Shown: positions 8,230 to 16,494, counted from the stretch's first letter. The stretch is 48,154 nucleotides of DNA from Actinomycetes bacterium (GCA_021784205.1 JAJXTB010000008.1:1-48154), one strand, 5' to 3'. The notes: a model not told the origin generated them from the letters alone. Numbers and translations are program-made.

Positions 8230-8717
8230 TGGAGCCACAGATCGGCGTGGTGATGGGCAGTTCCTCGGACTACGAGGTGATGGCCGACGCCATCACCGTG
8301 CTGGACCACTTCGCGATTCCCCACGAGGTCCACGTGGTCTCGGCGCATCGCACCCCCGAAGCCATGGTCGACTACGGGCGCGGCGCGCGTGGGCGGGGCC
8401 TGCGCGTGATCATCGCCGGCGCTGGCGGGGCCGCCCACCTGCCCGGGATGCTGGCCTCTCTCACCACCCTGCCGGTGATCGGGGTGCCAATCGCCCTGTC
8501 GCGACTCGACGGGCTCGATTCCCTTCTCTCCATTGTCCAGATGCCTCGCGGGGTGCCGGTGGCCACGGTGGCGGTCAACGGGGCTACCAACGCGGGCCTG
8601 CTGGCCGTACGGATGCTGGGCCTGGCCGACGAGACGCTGGCCGCGTCTCTCGAGGCCTACCGGCTGGAGTTGATCGAGCAGGCGACCCGCCAGGATCGGG
8701 CCCTGCCACGCGAATAG
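8229..8717 (+). CDS. purE: 5-(carboxyamino)imidazole ribonucleotide mutase
   Basis: PurE class I rearranges N5-CAIR to CAIR, the step after PurK. The 162-aa product carries [13 protein letters not shown] at the phosphate-binding loop, the SAHRTPEAM motif with the catalytic His, and the [14 protein letters not shown] segment. [11 protein letters not shown] replaces the more usual A..AE.RG spacing but does not touch catalytic residues. The ATG overlaps the purK stop by one base. Together the two make a minimal two-gene operon. Confidence 0.97.
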   Translation: MEPQIGVVMGSSSDYEVMADAITVLDHFAIPHEVHVVSAHRTPEAMVDYGRGARGRGLRVIIAGAGGAAHLPGMLASLTTLPVIGVPIALSRLDGLDSLLSIVQMPRGVPVATVAVNGATNAGLLAVRMLGLADETLAASLEAYRLELIEQATRQDRALPRE

Positions 8718-8744
8718 CGACCGCGAACGTGGTTTCTCGCCCCC

Positions 8745-8750
8745 TAGTCT
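8745..8750 (+). promoter_or_regulatory. -10 element of pspA-htpX-pspAB operon
   Basis: TAGTCT lies 23 nt upstream of the ATG at 8774. Unlike its neighbours this gene has a leader of about 17 nt carrying a strong Shine-Dalgarno, AAGGAGG at 8761-8767. Confidence 0.5.
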
Positions 8751-8773
8751 GGTGAGTGACAAGGAGGTCCTTC

Positions 8774-9502
8774 ATGGGACTGATGAAGCGTGTTCAGACG
8801 ATCTTCCAGGCGAAGTCCAACGCCGCGCTGAACAAGATGGAAGACCCACGCCAGACGCTCGATCTCTCCTACGAACAGCAGTTGGAGAATCTGACCAAGG
8901 TCAAGCGCGCCGTCGCCGACGTGGCGACGGCGCGCAAGCGCGTTGAGATCCAGGCCGAGCAGCTCAAGGCCCAGGGTGACAAACTCGCCGGCCAGGCCAA
9001 GGCGGCCCTGGCCCAGAACAACGAGCCGCTGGCGCGCGAGGCGCTGACGAGGCGCGAGGCGATCGCGGCCCAGCTTCAGGACCTCGACACCCAGCACGCC
9101 ACCATTGTCGAGCAGGAGGAGAAGCTCACCGAAACCGCCCAGCGACTCCAGAGCGAGGTGGAGGCCTTCCGCACCAAGAAGGAGACCATCAAGGCCTCCT
9201 ACACGGCAGCAGAGGCCTCGGCGCACGTCTCAGAAGCGGTGAGCGGGATCTCGACCTCGATGGGTGACGCGGGCGCGGCCATGCAGCGCGCTCAGGACAA
9301 GGTCGCCGAGATGCAGGCGCGTAGCGGCGCTCTGGACGAACTGCTCGCCTCGGGGGCCCTGACCGACCTCACGAGCTCGACCGACGACATCCAGGCCCAG
9401 CTCAACAAGGCGGGCACGAGCTCGAACGTCGACGCCCAGCTAGCCGCACTCAAGTCCCAGATGGCCGAAGGCGGCGAACTCGCCGCGGGAGAGGAGAAGT
9501 AG
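8774..9502 (+). CDS. pspA: PspA/IM30 family membrane-stress protein
   Basis: PspA/Vipp1-type proteins are peripheral membrane, ESCRT-III-like coiled-coil proteins that polymerise on damaged membranes. The 242-aa product starts MGLMKRVQTIFQAKSNAALN, the amphipathic N-terminal helix of the family. It continues as almost uninterrupted heptad-rich helix to about residue 160 (KRAVADVATARKRVEIQAEQ and similar) and ends in a flexible acidic Gly/Ala tail. The ATG was chosen because it follows AAGGAGG by 6 nt and gives the canonical N-terminus. It is first in an operon with htpX (2-nt gap) and pspAB. Confidence 0.92.
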   Translation: MGLMKRVQTIFQAKSNAALNKMEDPRQTLDLSYEQQLENLTKVKRAVADVATARKRVEIQAEQLKAQGDKLAGQAKAALAQNNEPLAREALTRREAIAAQLQDLDTQHATIVEQEEKLTETAQRLQSEVEAFRTKKETIKASYTAAEASAHVSEAVSGISTSMGDAGAAMQRAQDKVAEMQARSGALDELLASGALTDLTSSTDDIQAQLNKAGTSSNVDAQLAALKSQMAEGGELAAGEEK

Positions 9503-9504
9503 CC

Positions 9505-10410
9505 GTGGCCAAATCGAAGATCGAAAGCGACCCGGGTCTCAACCTGCGGATGTTCATCACGGGCCTCGCGCTCGTACTGCTCTACGCGATCATCGTCACG
9601 CTTCTGATCCGCATCGGCCTGTCCTTGGGCATCGTCATCATCATCGCGGCCGCGATGCTCTTCTCGCAGTACTACTTCTCGGACAAGATCGCCATGTTCT
9701 CCATGCATGCGCGCGAGGTCACGCCCCAACAGGAGCCGCGCCTGCACCAGATCGTCGACCGGCTCTGCGCGCTGAGTAACGTTCCCAAGCCGCGCGTAGG
9801 GGTCGCCGAAATGGACATCCCCAACGCGTTCGCCACGGGTCGCAACCCCAACCACGCCGTGATCTGCGCCACGCGCGGGCTGATGAACCGCCTGCCCGAC
9901 GAGGAGCTCGAGGCCGTGCTCGCCCACGAGCTGAGCCACGTCGCCCACCGCGACGTGGCCGTCATGACGATCGCCTCGGGCGTGGGCATGCTGGCCGGCC
10001 TGGTGAGTCGCATCGCGATGTGGGGTGCCATGTTCTCCGGCGGCGGACGCAGCCGCGACGGCGAGAACATCGTGTTGCTCGAGATGGTGACCTGGCTGGT
10101 GTCGATCGTCATCTACGTGATCGCCTACCTGCTCACGATGTCGCTCTCTCGCTACCGCGAGCTCTCGGCGGACCGCTCCGGCGCGATCCTGATCGGCAAG
10201 CCCAGTGTCCTCGCCAGCGCTCTCGTGCACGTGACCGGCGACATGGGCAAGATCCCGCGCACCGACCTGCGCCAGGCCGAGGGGATGAACGCCTTCTTCT
10301 TCGCGCCGGCCCTCGCCGGCGGCACGGCGGCGTCGCTCTTCTCGACACACCCGTCGCTGGAAAAGCGCCTGGATCAGCTCAACAAGCTCGAGCGCGAACT
10401 CAACGGCTAG
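9505..10410 (+). CDS. htpX: HtpX-like M48 family zinc metalloprotease
   Basis: HtpX proteases degrade damaged or misassembled inner-membrane proteins with a cytoplasmic active site. The 301-aa product has two N-terminal membrane segments (about 16-37 and 39-55), the zinc motif HELSH at 141-145 and the third ligand Glu219 in SRYRELSADRSGA. Between them lie two further hydrophobic hairpin segments. This is the standard HtpX layout. The GTG start follows GAGAGGAGAAG. It lies between pspA and pspAB, as in many actinomycetes, so it probably belongs to the envelope-stress response. Confidence 0.95.
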   Translation: MAKSKIESDPGLNLRMFITGLALVLLYAIIVTLLIRIGLSLGIVIIIAAAMLFSQYYFSDKIAMFSMHAREVTPQQEPRLHQIVDRLCALSNVPKPRVGVAEMDIPNAFATGRNPNHAVICATRGLMNRLPDEELEAVLAHELSHVAHRDVAVMTIASGVGMLAGLVSRIAMWGAMFSGGGRSRDGENIVLLEMVTWLVSIVIYVIAYLLTMSLSRYRELSADRSGAILIGKPSVLASALVHVTGDMGKIPRTDLRQAEGMNAFFFAPALAGGTAASLFSTHPSLEKRLDQLNKLERELNG

Positions 10411-10985
10411 TGGGACTGCGCGACGTCCTCTTCGGGCGCACCCCTCAGGTCCAGCCCAAGCTCGACAACCTCTTCGCGCTGTCTACGGCCGCCCTAACGC
10501 TCCAGAGCGAGCTCGACCTCGTCACCTCTGGCCAGGCTGGCCTGTGCTTCAAGGCCGGTAGCGGCGAAGCCTCCATCACTAGCGAGGCCGACATCGAGGC
10601 CCTGCTCAACTTCGACGAGGGCAAGGTGGCGATGTCGGTAACGACCGACGACCTCGGCTTCACCTGGCTCGTCATCCACGACGGCGACATCGAGAACATG
10701 GTGACGCGCATCCACGGCGCCAACACGACCCTCGTCGAGCACGGCCTGGGCCCGCGCCTCCTTTGCGCGGTCTTCGGCTTCGTGCCGGCCACCGAGCCGG
10801 GCGAGGGCGCGGTGCGACTCGTCTACCTCTTGAAGCAGGGCACCTTCTACCCCTTCGCCCCGACCGGTGCGAACCAGCGCGACAACGAGCTCGAGCTGCG
10901 GGTCCGCTCCTTCCTCGAGGGCGACCTGCCCATGGAAAAGGACCTGTCGCGCTGGATGGCGTTGTGGAACCTGCCGGTAAAGTGA
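10410..10985 (+). CDS. pspAB: PspA-associated protein PspAB
   Basis: This 191-aa protein is recognised as PspAB, a companion of PspA in actinomycetes and archaea. Landmarks are the N-terminal GLRDVLFGRTPQVQPKLDNL, the phrase FALSTAALTLQ, the TWLVIHDGD strand, LLCAVFGF and the C-terminal TFYPFAPTG...RDNELELRVRSFLEGDLPMEKDLSRW. Biochemical role is undefined. The start is GTG at 10410, one base overlapping the htpX stop (TAGTG); the frame is open further upstream, but that part is an overlap with htpX. The three-gene pspA-htpX-pspAB order supports a membrane-integrity function. Confidence 0.88.
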   Translation: MGLRDVLFGRTPQVQPKLDNLFALSTAALTLQSELDLVTSGQAGLCFKAGSGEASITSEADIEALLNFDEGKVAMSVTTDDLGFTWLVIHDGDIENMVTRIHGANTTLVEHGLGPRLLCAVFGFVPATEPGEGAVRLVYLLKQGTFYPFAPTGANQRDNELELRVRSFLEGDLPMEKDLSRWMALWNLPVK

Positions 10986-11054
10986 ACCGCTGACCTCGCC
11001 GGCCGAGAGAACCTCGCGGGGCGCGAAATACCAGGTTCGACACCGCCTACGACG

Positions 11055-11060
11055 TAGATT
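11055..11060 (+). promoter_or_regulatory. -10 element of leaderless small Cys-rich gene
   Basis: TAGATT is followed by tcgact and the ATG at 11067, the same 6-nt spacing used by several recognisable genes in this window. It is the main evidence that the following short ORF is real. Confidence 0.55.
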
Positions 11061-11066
11061 TCGACT

Positions 11067-11297
11067 ATGGAAATCGTGCCGGAACCGATTGTCCCCACCT
11101 CGAGCGTGACGTCACTGCGCACGCCGGCGACGGGCGCCTGTCGCTGCGCACGGCGCTCGTGCTGGCACCAGGGAGCCTGTCGCGCCAGCGCCGTGGTGAG
11201 AGTGCTGCGCGCCGTCGACAGTCCCGAGAATGAAGCCACCTCGGTGACGCTGTGTCGAGAGTGCGCGGCGCCCACTCGTCGCAACCGGGTGGCCTAG
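11067..11297 (+). CDS. small Cys-rich (putative zinc-binding) protein, unknown
   Basis: A 76-aa product follows a leaderless-type promoter exactly 6 nt from its ATG. It is Cys-rich: CRCARRSCWHQGAC in the middle and LCRECA near the C-terminus, with a stretch of beta-like residues (ASAVVRVLRAV) between. The layout resembles treble-clef or ribbon zinc sites in which a first Cys/His cluster is followed about 25-30 residues later by CxxC. No family is recognised. Codon-based evidence is limited because several other frames are also open here. It stands alone between pspAB and the convergent MFS gene. Confidence 0.5.
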   Translation: MEIVPEPIVPTSSVTSLRTPATGACRCARRSCWHQGACRASAVVRVLRAVDSPENEATSVTLCRECAAPTRRNRVA

Positions 11298-11325
11298 CCA
11301 CCGCAACGCGTTGGCACCGCGAACT

Positions 11326-12582
11326 TCAGCCCGGTGCGGGATCTGTGGCGCGCAGGTAACTGCGCACGAGGGGTGAGAAGGCGGCCCCCACGAGGACGAG
11401 GCCCGCGGCGAGGATCACCCAGCCCGGGCGCCCCAGGGTGACCGCGGTCGAGATCACGATCAGTGGCGCGAGAATGCCCGAGATCGAGCGGCCCAGCGCG
11501 TACGCGCCCTGATACTGGCCCTGGAGATCCTCGCGGGCCATGCCAAAGCCGATGCCCCACGACGCCCCCGAGCTGTAGAGCTCGCCAAGGGTGTGAAAGA
11601 TCATGCCCAGCACCAGCACCGCGCACGCCACGACGGCGTTCGCGCCCTCGGCCGCCGCGTAGCAGAGAAAACCCAGACCGATCAAGAGTCCCGAACGGCG
11701 AAAGGCGCGAGCCGCTCGCGCGACGTCGCCCGAGCCACGGCTGAATCGCACCTGCAAGGTGACGACCATCATCGTGTTCACCACGAGAAGCACCGCCACC
11801 CACCAGCGCGGGGCGCGGGTGTGATCGATCACCCACAGGGGTATGCCCACGCTCTGGACGGCGATGTGAATCGAGAACAGTCCGTTGAGGGCCGATGCGA
11901 GCAGGTAGCGATGATCCTTCAAGACGACCGTCATCGGCTCGCGCGACGAGCCGTCAATCAGGGGAAGAGGGGGCATCGCGGGCAGTCGCATGATGAAGAA
12001 GGCGGCCACAAAGAAGGTGAGTGCGTTGCCCAGAATCATGGCGAGATAGCCGGCGCGCGTGTCGTACGCCAGCGCCACGCCGGCGAAGAGCATGCCGATC
12101 GCGATCCCGAAGTTGGCCACCGCGCGCTGAAACGCGCGAACGCGCACGCGCTCATCACCCACTCCGAATCGCGACATCATTGCCCCGCGTACGCTCCCTG
12201 TGGCGTTGGACAGCATGCCCCCCACCACGGAGACGAGGACGAAGCCCCCGAAGGAGTGCACGAGAGAGAACGCGGCCATGGCGAGTCCTTCGCCGACGCA
12301 GGTCGCCGCGTTCAACTCGCGCGGTCCCCATCGGTCCGCAAGGTGTCCGACGGGAACCGACACCAGAAGTCCGGCCGCCGCCGCGATGCCGAGACCCACG
12401 GCGACCAGGTGGACCGACAGTCCCACCGAGCGGGTGAAGTAGATCACTTCGATGGTGAAGAAGAGGCCACTGCCGATCGTGTTGGCGAGCGTCGACTTTG
12501 CCAGCGTGCGAAGGGGACCCGGCTCAGGGATCGCCGCGCGTACGAGCCGCGCACCGCGTGAACGTCGTTCGGGCTCCGACAT
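11326..12582 (-). CDS. MFS transporter
   Basis: A 418-aa major-facilitator protein with about 12 membrane segments. After a basic N-terminus (RRSRGARLVRAAIP) comes the first helix, and the loop VPVGHLADRWGPRELN between helices 2 and 3 is the MFS signature. GSVRGAMMSRFGVGDERVRVRAFQRAVAN matches the multidrug-exporter type. Substrate is unknown. The ATG at 12582 is preferred to the upstream in-frame ATG at 12648 because a TAGGTT sits 7 nt before it. Convergent with the small Cys-rich gene. Confidence 0.87.
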   Translation of the reverse strand: MSEPERRSRGARLVRAAIPEPGPLRTLAKSTLANTIGSGLFFTIEVIYFTRSVGLSVHLVAVGLGIAAAAGLLVSVPVGHLADRWGPRELNAATCVGEGLAMAAFSLVHSFGGFVLVSVVGGMLSNATGSVRGAMMSRFGVGDERVRVRAFQRAVANFGIAIGMLFAGVALAYDTRAGYLAMILGNALTFFVAAFFIMRLPAMPPLPLIDGSSREPMTVVLKDHRYLLASALNGLFSIHIAVQSVGIPLWVIDHTRAPRWWVAVLLVVNTMMVVTLQVRFSRGSGDVARAARAFRRSGLLIGLGFLCYAAAEGANAVVACAVLVLGMIFHTLGELYSSGASWGIGFGMAREDLQGQYQGAYALGRSISGILAPLIVISTAVTLGRPGWVILAAGLVLVGAAFSPLVRSYLRATDPAPG

Positions 12583-12589
12583 GTCGATC

Positions 12590-12595
12590 AACCTA
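12590..12595 (-). promoter_or_regulatory. -10 element of leaderless MFS gene
   Basis: On the minus strand TAGGTT is followed by 7 nt (gatcgac) and the ATG at 12582. No Shine-Dalgarno is present. Confidence 0.6.
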
Positions 12596-12685
12596 GTGGC
12601 GCCTCGAGCACCAGCGCCGCTGGTCACCCCTTCGCTCGGCCCGTCCACGAGCGCACCACGGATCGATCAACGCCGTGCCACGCGC

Positions 12686-12691
12686 TACCGT
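12686..12691 (+). promoter_or_regulatory. -10 element upstream of short leader ORF
   Basis: TACCGT lies 9 nt upstream of the ATG at 12701 and 32 nt upstream of the ATG at 12724. The predicted transcript starts within about 3 nt of the leader ORF. Confidence 0.45.
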
Positions 12692-12700
12692 GATCGAAGA

Positions 12701-12727
12701 ATGGCGACCACGACGGGACTACCATGA
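12701..12727 (+). CDS. 8-codon upstream ORF (possible leader peptide)
   Basis: ATG at 12701 encodes MATTTGLP and stops at TGA 12725-12727, which overlaps the ATG of the next gene (ATGA). A TACCGT hexamer sits just upstream, so a near-leaderless transcript would meet this ORF first. The downstream start has no Shine-Dalgarno, so termination-reinitiation at the overlap is a plausible way to translate it. That it is translated at all is an inference. Confidence 0.35.
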   Translation: MATTTGLP

Positions 12728-12993
12728 CCGGACTCTTCATTTTCGTTGGCGTACTGTTCGCACTCACGATCGGCGCCGTCGCACTCTCGGCGCGCTATCG
12801 CCGCTTCGATCCCGTGGTCACCTTCGACGAGCCGAGCGTGTTTCCCAACGCCCAGATGACGCTGCTCGCCACGCCCGAAGAGGTCACGCGCGAGACGTTG
12901 AGCGACCACCAACATTACGACGCCGAGGACGATCTCCTCGACCCGCACCACTCGCCCGCCTCGCCGTCCGAGGACGACACCCCGGCGTCCTAG
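12724..12993 (+). CDS. small membrane-anchored acidic protein, unknown
   Basis: The 89-aa product has one N-terminal membrane helix (about residues 3-22, GLFIFVGVLFALTIGAVALS), a short basic stop RYRR and then a long acidic tail rich in Asp, Glu, His and Pro. By the positive-inside rule the RYRR places the tail in the cytoplasm. No family is recognised. The ATG overlaps the stop of an 8-codon upstream ORF. The 3' end overlaps the convergent dehydratase gene by 4 nt. Confidence 0.6.
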   Translation: MTGLFIFVGVLFALTIGAVALSARYRRFDPVVTFDEPSVFPNAQMTLLATPEEVTRETLSDHQHYDAEDDLLDPHHSPASPSEDDTPAS

Positions 12994-13292
12994 GACTCGA
13001 TGGCCAAGGCAGCGAGTCGGTCCACCTCGTCGATGAAGTCAACGTCACGCTCGGTGATGCCGCCGCGATCGTGGGTCCACACGTCAAAGCGGACCCGGTT
13101 CACCTCAAGTGTCACGACGGCGTGATGATCGAGCCTTTCGGCCACTTCGGCCTGGGCAACCACGAGGTCGACGCCGCGTTGATACGTGGCGACGTCGACC
13201 ACGCGCACCAGGTGCTCGGCTTCGCGGCGCCACGCGTGGTGCGTGGCGAGCACCGCTTCCACCTCGTCAGCTTCGAGTCGGCGCCGGGTCAC
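12990..13292 (-). CDS. 4a-hydroxytetrahydrobiopterin dehydratase (PCD/DCoH family)
   Basis: Pterin-4a-carbinolamine dehydratases remove water from 4a-hydroxy-tetrahydropterin to recycle the cofactor of aromatic hydroxylases. The 100-aa length is right. The segment [19 protein letters not shown], then [23 protein letters not shown], contains the family active-site pattern (His-His, a distant Trp-Thr-His and a final Asp). In many bacteria without aromatic hydroxylases the true role is less clear; no hydroxylase is nearby. The GTG start overlaps the fumC stop by 4 nt (GTGA), making it the last gene of the nfo-fumC operon. Confidence 0.85.
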   Translation of the reverse strand: MTRRRLEADEVEAVLATHHAWRREAEHLVRVVDVATYQRGVDLVVAQAEVAERLDHHAVVTLEVNRVRFDVWTHDRGGITERDVDFIDEVDRLAALAIES

Positions 13293-14677
13293 GGGTGGGT
13301 CATGTGCTCGGGCACCACCGCGGCGTCGAACTCCTCAGCCGTGAGAAAACCGAGCGCCAGGGCGGCCTCGCGCAGGGTGGTGCGCTCCTTGTGAGCCTTC
13401 TTGGCCACCTGGGCGGACTTGTCGTAGCCGATGATCGGATTGAGCGCGGTGACCAGCATCAGCGAGTTACGCAGGTGGTGATCGATCTGCTCGTAGTCCG
13501 GCTCGAGGCCCTCGACGCAGAACTCGCGGAACCGGTCGCAGGCGTCACTCAACAGGTCGATCGACTGGCACACGTTGTGAATCATGACGGGCTTGCAGAC
13601 GTTGAGCTCGAGATTTCCCCGCGAGCCGGCCATGGCGACGGCCGCGTCGTTGCCGTGCACTTGGATGCCAACCATGATCATCGCCTCGGACTGGGTGGGG
13701 TTCACCTTGCCCGGCATGATCGAGCTGCCCGGCTCGTTCTCGGGCAGGCGCAGCTCGCCCAGGCCCGAACGTGGTCCCGAGCCCAGCCAACGCAGGTCGT
13801 CGGCGATCTTCATGAGGCTGGTGGCGAGAGTCTTGATGCCCCCGTGAGCAAACACCAGAGCGTCGTGCGCGGCGAGGGCCGCGAACTTGTTGGGCGCGGT
13901 CACGAAGGGCTGACCGGTGATGCTCGCGATCTCTCGGGCCACGCGCTCGCCGAACTCGGGGTGAGTGTTGAGGCCCGTTCCAACGGCGGTGCCGCCCGCG
14001 GCGAGCTCGTAGAGGCCGCCCAGCACCAGGTGCAGACGCTCGAGGTCAGCGTCGAGCTGGGCCACGTAGCCCGAGAACTCCTGGCCCAAGGTGAGAGGCA
14101 CGGCGTCCATTAAGTGGGTGCGCCCGATCTTGACGACTCCCTCGTAGGCGGACGACTTCACCGCGAGGGCGTCGCGCAGACGCTCGACCGAAGGGATCAA
14201 TCGCTCGGTTATCTCCATCACCGCCGCGATGTGCATGGCGGTGGGGAACGTGTCGTTGGAGGACTGGGACATGTTCACGTGATCGTTGGGGTGCACGGGA
14301 TCCTTCGAGCCGCGCTCACCGCCGGCGATCTCGATCGCCCGGTTCGAGATGACTTCATTGACGTTCATGTTGGTCTGAGTGCCCGAGCCGGTTTGCCAGA
14401 TGCGCAGCGGGAACTCGCCGGCCAGCGACCCGTCGATCACCTCGCCGGCGGCCTGCTCGATCAGAGCGGCCCGCTCAGCATCGAGCTTGCCGAGGGCGTG
14501 ATTCACCCGCGCCGAGGCGAGCTTCAAGACCCCGAAGGCCCGTATCACCGCGGCCGGCATCGTCTCGGTCGATATCGCGAAGTGGTGCAGGCTTCGCTGG
14601 GTCTGCGCACCCCAGTAGTGGGCGGCCGGAACTTCGACAGCTCCCATCGTGTCCGATTCCACGCGGAAACTTTCCAT
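13289..14677 (-). CDS. fumC: class II fumarate hydratase
   Basis: FumC interconverts fumarate and L-malate in the TCA cycle; it is a cofactor-free homotetramer. The 462-aa product shows [19 protein letters not shown], the substrate-binding [24 protein letters not shown] with the catalytic His and the superfamily signature [11 protein letters not shown]. Length is standard. The ATG at 14677 follows AAGGAGAG and gives the canonical [12 protein letters not shown] start; the longer in-frame ORF upstream is inside nfo. Second gene of the nfo-fumC-dehydratase operon, 13 nt after nfo. Confidence 0.97.
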   Translation of the reverse strand: MESFRVESDTMGAVEVPAAHYWGAQTQRSLHHFAISTETMPAAVIRAFGVLKLASARVNHALGKLDAERAALIEQAAGEVIDGSLAGEFPLRIWQTGSGTQTNMNVNEVISNRAIEIAGGERGSKDPVHPNDHVNMSQSSNDTFPTAMHIAAVMEITERLIPSVERLRDALAVKSSAYEGVVKIGRTHLMDAVPLTLGQEFSGYVAQLDADLERLHLVLGGLYELAAGGTAVGTGLNTHPEFGERVAREIASITGQPFVTAPNKFAALAAHDALVFAHGGIKTLATSLMKIADDLRWLGSGPRSGLGELRLPENEPGSSIMPGKVNPTQSEAMIMVGIQVHGNDAAVAMAGSRGNLELNVCKPVMIHNVCQSIDLLSDACDRFREFCVEGLEPDYEQIDHHLRNSLMLVTALNPIIGYDKSAQVAKKAHKERTTLREAALALGFLTAEEFDAAVVPEHMTHP

Positions 14678-14690
14678 GCTCTCTCCTTCG

Positions 14691-15569
14691 TTACGAATAC
14701 AGGGCGACGCCCACGTCGACCAGGTGCACCGCGTCGGCGACATCGCTCGCGCGCGGTCCGTCGCCGTCACCGGGCACCTCGAGCAAGAGTGGCAGGTCGC
14801 GCACACGCGGCTCGCCCACCAGGGGCGCGAGCCCGTCGATACCGATCGTGCCCTCGCCGAGGTTGGCGTGACGGTCGCGGTTGCCACCGAGCTCGATCTT
14901 TGAGTCATTCAGGTGAAGGCAGCGCAGACGAGCCAACCCCACGCGCTCGTCGATTTCGTTGAGCAGCGCCGCGGTTCCCTCGATGCTCGAGTAGTCCACC
15001 CCGCTCGCCCACAGGTGCTGGGTGTCGACGCACAGTCCCAGTCGATCGTCACCGTCCAGGGCGGCGATGATCGCCTCGATCTCGGCGAAGTCGCGCCCGA
15101 CGGTTCCCCCGGCGCCCGCGGCGTTTTCGATCAGGATTGGGCAGTCCACGCCCGCCGGGGCCTCGCTGGCCCCGTCGAGGGCCCGGCGCAGCCCGTCGCT
15201 GACCCGCCCGATGGCCTCGTCGAATCCGCTTCCCTTGTGGCTGCCCACGTGCAGCACGACCCCTGAGGCGCCCATGCCGCGCGCCACCGAGAGGTTGTGG
15301 GTGAGAGCGGCCACCGACTTCTCGTAGAGCTCGGGGTCGGCCGAGGCCAGGTTGATCAGATAGGTCGCGTGGGCGAAGGTGTGCGTGACGCTCGGATGCG
15401 CGGCCGCGGCTTCGCGGTAGGCGGCGAGCACCTCGGGCGCGTACTGGGTGGGCTTCCACATGCGCGGGCTCTGGACGAAGACCTGAATCGAGGTGACCCC
15501 GATCTCCACGCCGGCCTCTAAGGAGGGCACCAGTTTGCCCCCGCCGCGTACGTGCGCACCGATGTTCAT
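14691..15569 (-). CDS. nfo: deoxyribonuclease IV (endonuclease IV family AP endonuclease)
   Basis: Endonuclease IV cleaves the backbone 5' to abasic sites in base excision repair with three metal ions. The 292-aa TIM-barrel protein starts [20 protein letters not shown]. It presents the metal-ligand motifs in order: [55 protein letters not shown] and LLEVPGD. The ATG at 15569 is chosen because it gives this canonical N-terminus and follows TAGGTT. It heads an operon with fumC and a pterin dehydratase, an unusual mix of repair and metabolism. Confidence 0.95.
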   Translation of the reverse strand: MNIGAHVRGGGKLVPSLEAGVEIGVTSIQVFVQSPRMWKPTQYAPEVLAAYREAAAAHPSVTHTFAHATYLINLASADPELYEKSVAALTHNLSVARGMGASGVVLHVGSHKGSGFDEAIGRVSDGLRRALDGASEAPAGVDCPILIENAAGAGGTVGRDFAEIEAIIAALDGDDRLGLCVDTQHLWASGVDYSSIEGTAALLNEIDERVGLARLRCLHLNDSKIELGGNRDRHANLGEGTIGIDGLAPLVGEPRVRDLPLLLEVPGDGDGPRASDVADAVHLVDVGVALYS

Positions 15570-15570
15570 T

Positions 15571-15582
15571 AACCTAAACCTA
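15571..15582 (-). promoter_or_regulatory. tandem TAGGTT hexamers upstream of nfo
   Basis: Minus strand reads TAGGTT-TAGGTT immediately before A-ATG. The distal copy (15577-15582) lies 7 nt from the ATG, matching the window-wide leaderless -10 spacing. The proximal copy is only 1 nt away and cannot be the -10 of this start. Confidence 0.55.
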
Positions 15583-15615
15583 GTTCTCCGTTTGACCCCT
15601 CGGGAAAGGACCACC

Positions 15616-16026
15616 ATGACCGACACGTTCACCAACGCCTCGCGCGCGCTGTTCGACAAGCAGGTTTTCGCCCACGTGGCCACCCTCGGCGCCGACGGCA
15701 GCCCCCACGTCACCCCGGTGTGGGTGCTACTCGAGGGCGACGACATCGTGATCAACACTGCGCTCGGTCGCGCCAAGGCGCGCGACCTCGCGGCCGACCC
15801 GCGCGTCGCCATCTCTCTGACCGATCCGGACAACCCCTACTCGGTGATCGCGGTGCGCGGCACCGTGGCGACCTTCACCACCGACGGCGCCGACGAAGTC
15901 ATCGATCGAATGGCCAAGAAGTACATGGGCGTGGACTCCTATCCCCTGCGCACCGAGGGCGAGGTGCGCGTGACGGTGCGCATCCGACCGGACCGCATCG
16001 TCCAACAGCCTGCCGATCAGGAGTAG
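15616..16026 (+). CDS. PPOX class F420-dependent oxidoreductase
   Basis: The 136-aa split-barrel flavin/deazaflavin-binding protein is similar in layout to Rv1155-type proteins. It shows FAHVATLGADGSPHVTPVWV, then DDIVINTALGRAKARDLAADPRVAISLTDPDNPY, the family hallmark in which the Gly-Arg-Ala-Lys stretch contacts the cofactor phosphate. VRVTVRIRPDRI ends the barrel. The reaction is a two-electron reduction with F420H2, substrate unknown. The ATG follows GAAAGGACC. It overlaps the convergent unknown gene by 10 nt. Confidence 0.9.
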   Translation: MTDTFTNASRALFDKQVFAHVATLGADGSPHVTPVWVLLEGDDIVINTALGRAKARDLAADPRVAISLTDPDNPYSVIAVRGTVATFTTDGADEVIDRMAKKYMGVDSYPLRTEGEVRVTVRIRPDRIVQQPADQE

Positions 16027-16493
16027 TCGCTCAGCTCCCCGGCCTCGCTCGCACGCCGTCCCGAGAGCGTAAGGCGCGCCCCGCCCGCGACGATCGACTC
16101 TCCCGCCGCATACCAGACGGTGATCGGATGCGGGGGCGCCGGACGGTTGTAGGCACCGCGCAGGGTTGCCGCCTCGTTGGCGAAGGTGACTTCGTCGTTT
16201 GTTAGAAGCGCGGCCACGATCGCGGCCTGGGCGGCGGCGTGCTCGCCCTCGAGGACGACGTGCTCGAGAGCCGTGAGCCACGAGCACGTGGCCACGTCGC
16301 GCGCGGCGAGCGCGGCCGGATAGTCCTCGTCGATCGCCAACCAGAGCCCGCGCGGTGCGACGCCCCCCGAGAGGCTCGCGAGTACCAGCGCGGGCGCGTC
16401 GCCGGCGAGCAGGACAACATCGTCGATCTCGGCAACGACCGCGCCGATGAACGCGCGACGCGCGAGCGAGCCCTCTAAGCGGATCATCGCCAT
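16017..16493 (-). CDS. unknown protein at the end of the ribosomal/SRP gene run
   Basis: The 158-aa product begins MAMIRLEGSLARRAFIGAVVAEIDDVVLLAG; ATG 16487 is an alternative start two codons in. The sequence is Ala-rich and soluble, with a regular pattern of short beta strands and helices, but no catalytic motif or family is recognised. Its start lies 1 nt after the DUF2469 stop, so it is cotranscribed with rplS and DUF2469. In better-known actinomycetes this position holds other genes (rnhB and yraN lie nearby), so it is probably lineage-specific. The C-terminus overlaps the convergent PPOX gene by 10 nt. Confidence 0.65.
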   Translation of the reverse strand: MAMIRLEGSLARRAFIGAVVAEIDDVVLLAGDAPALVLASLSGGVAPRGLWLAIDEDYPAALAARDVATCSWLTALEHVVLEGEHAAAQAAIVAALLTNDEVTFANEAATLRGAYNRPAPPHPITVWYAAGESIVAGGARLTLSGRRASEAGELSDYS

Positions 16494-16494
16494 C

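Noticed and set aside
9292..10350. 352-codon minus-strand frame
   Set aside because: Antisense to htpX, a clear M48 protease; composition is typical of a shadow frame.
11593..12561. 322-codon plus-strand frame
   Set aside because: Antisense to an MFS transporter with clear membrane helices; the plus-strand product is a His/Arg-rich shadow.
12990..13292. Phenylalanine hydroxylase pathway inferred from the pterin dehydratase
   Set aside because: No hydroxylase or biopterin synthesis gene is present; DCoH-like proteins often occur alone.
13109..14113. 334-codon plus-strand frame
   Set aside because: Antisense to fumC, whose complete motif set is unmistakable.
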